Source of the DNA: Mesorhizobium sp.
GTDB taxonomy: Bacteria > Pseudomonadota > Alphaproteobacteria > Rhizobiales > Rhizobiaceae
Assembly (NCBI GenBank): GCA_004020365.1
Contig: SAQR01000013.1
Coordinates: 1 to 64,000, forward strand
Direction: 5' to 3'
Length of the DNA stretch: 64,000 bases
Below are positions 61,612-64,000 of the stretch, piece by piece (position 1 is the first letter of the stretch; each line of letters begins with the position of its first letter). A program made the translations under genes and the position numbers. A model generated the notes under the pieces. It worked only from the letters and a program-made list of their open reading frames with translations. It did no database searches and had not been told where the DNA came from.

Positions 61612-61728
61612 GGAAATCAAGCGCGGCCATCGTACGGCCGCCTTCAAGCGCCGTCACCAGATTAGGTCGTCTCGGGTCGGGAACATCGCTCGGATGCTGG
61701 CACTGCTTCGCCTGGGCAGGCCGTTCGG

Positions 61729-62490
61729 TCAGGTCCGCAGCCGGTAGCCTGTTCTGAAGATCCATGCGACGATCGCTATGCAGATAAGCAAGAAAACCAC
61801 GGTCATGCCGAGGCTGATGCCGATCGAGACGTCGGACTTGCCGTAAAAACTCCAGCGAAAGCCGCTGACCAGATAAAGGACAGGGTTGAACAGCGTCACC
61901 GTGCGCCAGGTGCCGGGCAGCATGTCGATCGAATAGAAGCTGCCGCCAAGGAAGGTAAGCGGCGTGATGATCAGCAGCGGCACCAGCTGCAGCTGCTCGA
62001 AGCTTCCCGCCCAGATGCCGATTATGAAGCCGAACAGGCTGAAGGTCACCGACGTCAGCACCAGGAAGGAGAGCATCCAGAACGGATGCTCGATGGTCAG
62101 CGGCACGAACAGCGACGCGGTCCCCAGGATGATCAGGCCGAGTATGATCGACTTGGTCGCCGCACCCCCGACATAAGCGATGATGATCTCCAGATAGGAC
62201 ACCGGCGCCGACAGCAGCTCGTAGATCGAGCCGACGAATTTCGGGAAATAGATGGCGAAGGAGGCGTTGGAGATCGACTGCGTCAGCAGCGACAGCATGA
62301 TCAGCCCCGGCACGATAAAGGCGCCGTAGCTGATTCCGTCGATCTCGGTGATGCGCGAGCCGATGGCCGAGCCGAAGACGACGAAATAGAGCGATGTCGA
62401 GATGACCGGCGAGACGATGCTCTGCAGCACGGTCCGGAAGGCGCGCGCCATCTCCATCTTGTAGATCGCCCAGACTGCTCGCAGGTTCAT
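61729..62490 (-). CDS. ABC-2 type exporter permease (YadH-like)
   Basis: A 253-aa protein with six membrane segments, such as [50 protein letters not shown] and [28 protein letters not shown], the ABC2-membrane signature. It resembles the YadH/NodJ/DrrB group. Its start overlaps the ATPase stop by ATGA. Substrate unknown. Confidence 0.92.
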   Translation of the reverse strand: MNLRAVWAIYKMEMARAFRTVLQSIVSPVISTSLYFVVFGSAIGSRITEIDGISYGAFIVPGLIMLSLLTQSISNASFAIYFPKFVGSIYELLSAPVSYLEIIIAYVGGAATKSIILGLIILGTASLFVPLTIEHPFWMLSFLVLTSVTFSLFGFIIGIWAGSFEQLQLVPLLIITPLTFLGGSFYSIDMLPGTWRTVTLFNPVLYLVSGFRWSFYGKSDVSIGISLGMTVVFLLICIAIVAWIFRTGYRLRT

Positions 62491-63413
62491 GCGTCCCTCC
62501 TAACCAGATTGACGAAGATCTCCTCGAGCGAGCTGTTTTGCGTGTCGATATCGCGAAACTGGATGCCGGCCGTCTCAAGGTCGCGCAGCAGCGAGGCGAC
62601 GCCCGGCCGCTCGCTCTGGTTGTCATAGGTGTAGGTCAGTCGATCACCGTCCGGCGAAAGCTCCAGGGCGTAGCGCGACAACGTCTCGGGTACGGTGGCG
62701 AGCGGGCAGCGCAATTCCAGCAGAAGCCGCTTGCGGCCGAGCGTGCGCATCAGTTGCACCTTGTCCTCAACCAGGACGATCTCGCCGCGATTGATGACGC
62801 CGACGCGGTCGGCCATCGCTTCGGCCTCCTCGATATAGTGCGTGGTCAGGATGATGGTGACGCCATCCTCGCGCAGCCGGCGCACCATCGCCCACATGTC
62901 CTGACGCAGCTCGACGTCGACGCCGGCTGTCGGCTCGTCGAGGAACAGCACCCTCGGTTCGTGCGACAGCGCCTTGGCGATCATCAGCCGCCGCTTCATG
63001 CCGCCGGACAGGGTGATCGCCTTGGCGTCCTTCTTGTCCCACAACGACAGGTCGCGCAGCACTTTCTCGACGAAGGCGTGGTCGGCCGGCTTGCCGAACA
63101 GGCCGCGGCTGTAGTTGACCGTCGCCCACACGCTCTCGAACGCGTCGATGGTCAGTTCCTGCGGCACCAGCCCGATGAGGCTGCGTGCGGCGCGATAATC
63201 CCGGCTGATGTCGTGGCCGTCCACGCTGACCGTGCCCGACGAGCGGTTGACGATACCGCAGACGATCGAGATCAGCGTCGTCTTGCCGGCGCCGTTCGGC
63301 CCGAGCAGCGCAAAAATCTCGCCGCGCTCGATATCGAGGTTGATCTCCTTCAGCGCTTTGAAACCGGTCGCGTAGGTCTTGGTGACCCCGGAAATGGAAA
63401 TGATCGATTGCAT
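62487..63413 (-). CDS. ABC exporter ATP-binding protein (YadG-like)
   Basis: A 308-aa ATPase. Walker A is [10 protein letters not shown], signature [15 protein letters not shown], Walker [13 protein letters not shown], and switch histidine [12 protein letters not shown]. The start at [17 protein letters not shown] matches the family N-terminus; sequence upstream has no domain character. Coupled to the permease gene. It resembles YadG/NodI ATPases. Confidence 0.93.
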   Translation of the reverse strand: MQSIISISGVTKTYATGFKALKEINLDIERGEIFALLGPNGAGKTTLISIVCGIVNRSSGTVSVDGHDISRDYRAARSLIGLVPQELTIDAFESVWATVNYSRGLFGKPADHAFVEKVLRDLSLWDKKDAKAITLSGGMKRRLMIAKALSHEPRVLFLDEPTAGVDVELRQDMWAMVRRLREDGVTIILTTHYIEEAEAMADRVGVINRGEIVLVEDKVQLMRTLGRKRLLLELRCPLATVPETLSRYALELSPDGDRLTYTYDNQSERPGVASLLRDLETAGIQFRDIDTQNSSLEEIFVNLVRRDA

Positions 63414-63633
63414 GGCTGAAAAACGGCTGCTTGAAAGGAGGTCTGTTGATTTTAGTCCGCTGAATGTCGGTGCGCGCGGCCGGAAGTCAATGGCACTCCT
63501 GACAGTTCTGAACATCGGCGCATCCACCGCTGCCGCAGTCCTGCGGCGTTCCGCCTCGCGTGACGCCACGCCGCTTTGACCGCCTGGCGCATCCGGCCTA
63601 TCTTCCCTGACATAGCAGCAGCCGGAGCCCGCC

Positions 63634-64000
63634 ATGGACCCGCTCATCCTTTCGCGCATCCAGTTCGGCGCCAACATCTCGTTCCATATCCTGTTTCCGG
63701 CTATCACCATTGCGCTTGGCTGGATGCTGCTGTTCTTCAAGCTTCGCTACAACGCCACCGGCGATACCGCCTGGATGCGCGCCTATTTCACGTGGGTGAA
63801 GGTGTTCGCGCTGTCCTTTGCCATGGGCGTGGTTTCGGGCGTCACCATGAGTTTCCAGTTCGGCACCAACTGGCCGGGCTACATGGAGACCGTCGGCAAC
63901 ATCGCCGGCCCGCTGCTCGCCTATGAAATACTCACCGCCTTTTTCCTCGAGGCGGCGTTCCTCGGCATCATGCTGTTCGGCTTCCGCCGCGTCTCCAACC
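63634..64000 (+). CDS. cydA: Cytochrome bd-type quinol oxidase subunit I, partial at window edge
   Basis: The reading frame starts with [39 protein letters not shown] and continues to the end of the window with [50 protein letters not shown]. These are the first membrane helices and the N-terminal heme-ligating histidine region of CydA. About 122 codons are seen of an expected ~450-520. The lack of a Q-loop in view prevents telling CydA from the cyanide-insensitive CioA form. Preceded by a ~220-bp intergenic region. Confidence 0.93.
   Translation, partial: MDPLILSRIQFGANISFHILFPAITIALGWMLLFFKLRYNATGDTAWMRAYFTWVKVFALSFAMGVVSGVTMSFQFGTNWPGYMETVGNIAGPLLAYEILTAFFLEAAFLGIMLFGFRRVSN

Overview
The window looks like a chromosomal segment of a high-GC alphaproteobacterium of the order Hyphomicrobiales, most likely Mesorhizobium or a close relative. 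This is inferred from gene content and order: MbfA with an ICE-type palindrome, an ECF42-like sigma factor with a DGPF protein, rdgB/hemW/rph/hrcA grouped together, a DUF1127 protein, TAXI-TRAP with DUF1850, and a FzlA-like GST next to queG. Several intergenic palindromic repeats also resemble ones familiar from rhizobia. No phage, plasmid, insertion sequence or CRISPR array is visible. Most genes are ordinary and many neighbours overlap by ATGA or TGATG, indicating translational coupling.

Layout. 1-5 kb: a PLP decarboxylase and a cysteine-synthase paralogue, divergent from a large SARP/TolB-like/TPR regulator, followed by a gene-free MITE-like element (5.0-5.5 kb). 5.5-8.9 kb: small exported proteins, an L,D-transpeptidase coupled to an orphan betaine-type binding protein, and a membrane protein. 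9.0-16 kb: tRNA-Leu(CAG), gpmA, dapB, an MsbA-like ABC exporter, glk, mepA and a nucleoside-diphosphate-sugar epimerase-like gene. 16-21.5 kb: queG, a GST-like gene, uppP, a methyltransferase, yraN and rsmI. 21.5-26.8 kb: an accessory-looking stretch that appears more AT-rich by eye, with an FHA-adenylate cyclase and two convergent exported caspase-fold proteins, one fused to a peptidoglycan-binding and a C-type-lectin domain. 27-33 kb: hemW, rdgB, a VOC protein, rph, hrcA, a small protein, a frameshifted dehydrogenase remnant and cysK.

33-38.5 kb: ECF42-type sigma factor plus DGPF partner, then a TAXI-TRAP uptake system with DUF1850. 38.6-44.9 kb: a nucleoside-recognition (Gate) membrane protein divergent from an Lrp/AsnC regulator around a perfect palindrome, a DUF892 ferritin-like protein, ligase D and an ArsR-type regulator. 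45-49.3 kb: small metabolic proteins, MbfA under a perfect 29-bp ICE-like palindrome, a threonine dehydratase-like enzyme and a GST. 49.3-53.1 kb: an ABC-2 exporter with HlyD adaptor and CerR/TetR repressor. 53.1-58.1 kb: a CYTH-CHAD pair, SulP transporter, XRE regulator, PAP2 phosphatase and an EamA/SMR-like protein. 58.2-64 kb: phoX behind a candidate Pho box, a GNAT/MarR pair with a tandem 12-mer operator candidate, a YadGH-type ABC exporter, and the start of cydA, cut by the window edge.

The main points for follow-up are the exported caspase/FHA-cyclase cluster, the decarboxylase/cysteine-synthase/SARP cluster, the MITE-like and other palindromic repeats (one inside the TRAP operon), repeated occurrence of 11-17 bp tandem repeats at or inside gene boundaries, and clear operator candidates for mbfA, phoX, the Lrp, TetR and MarR genes. 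All functional calls are from reading sequence; none was confirmed by a database search.
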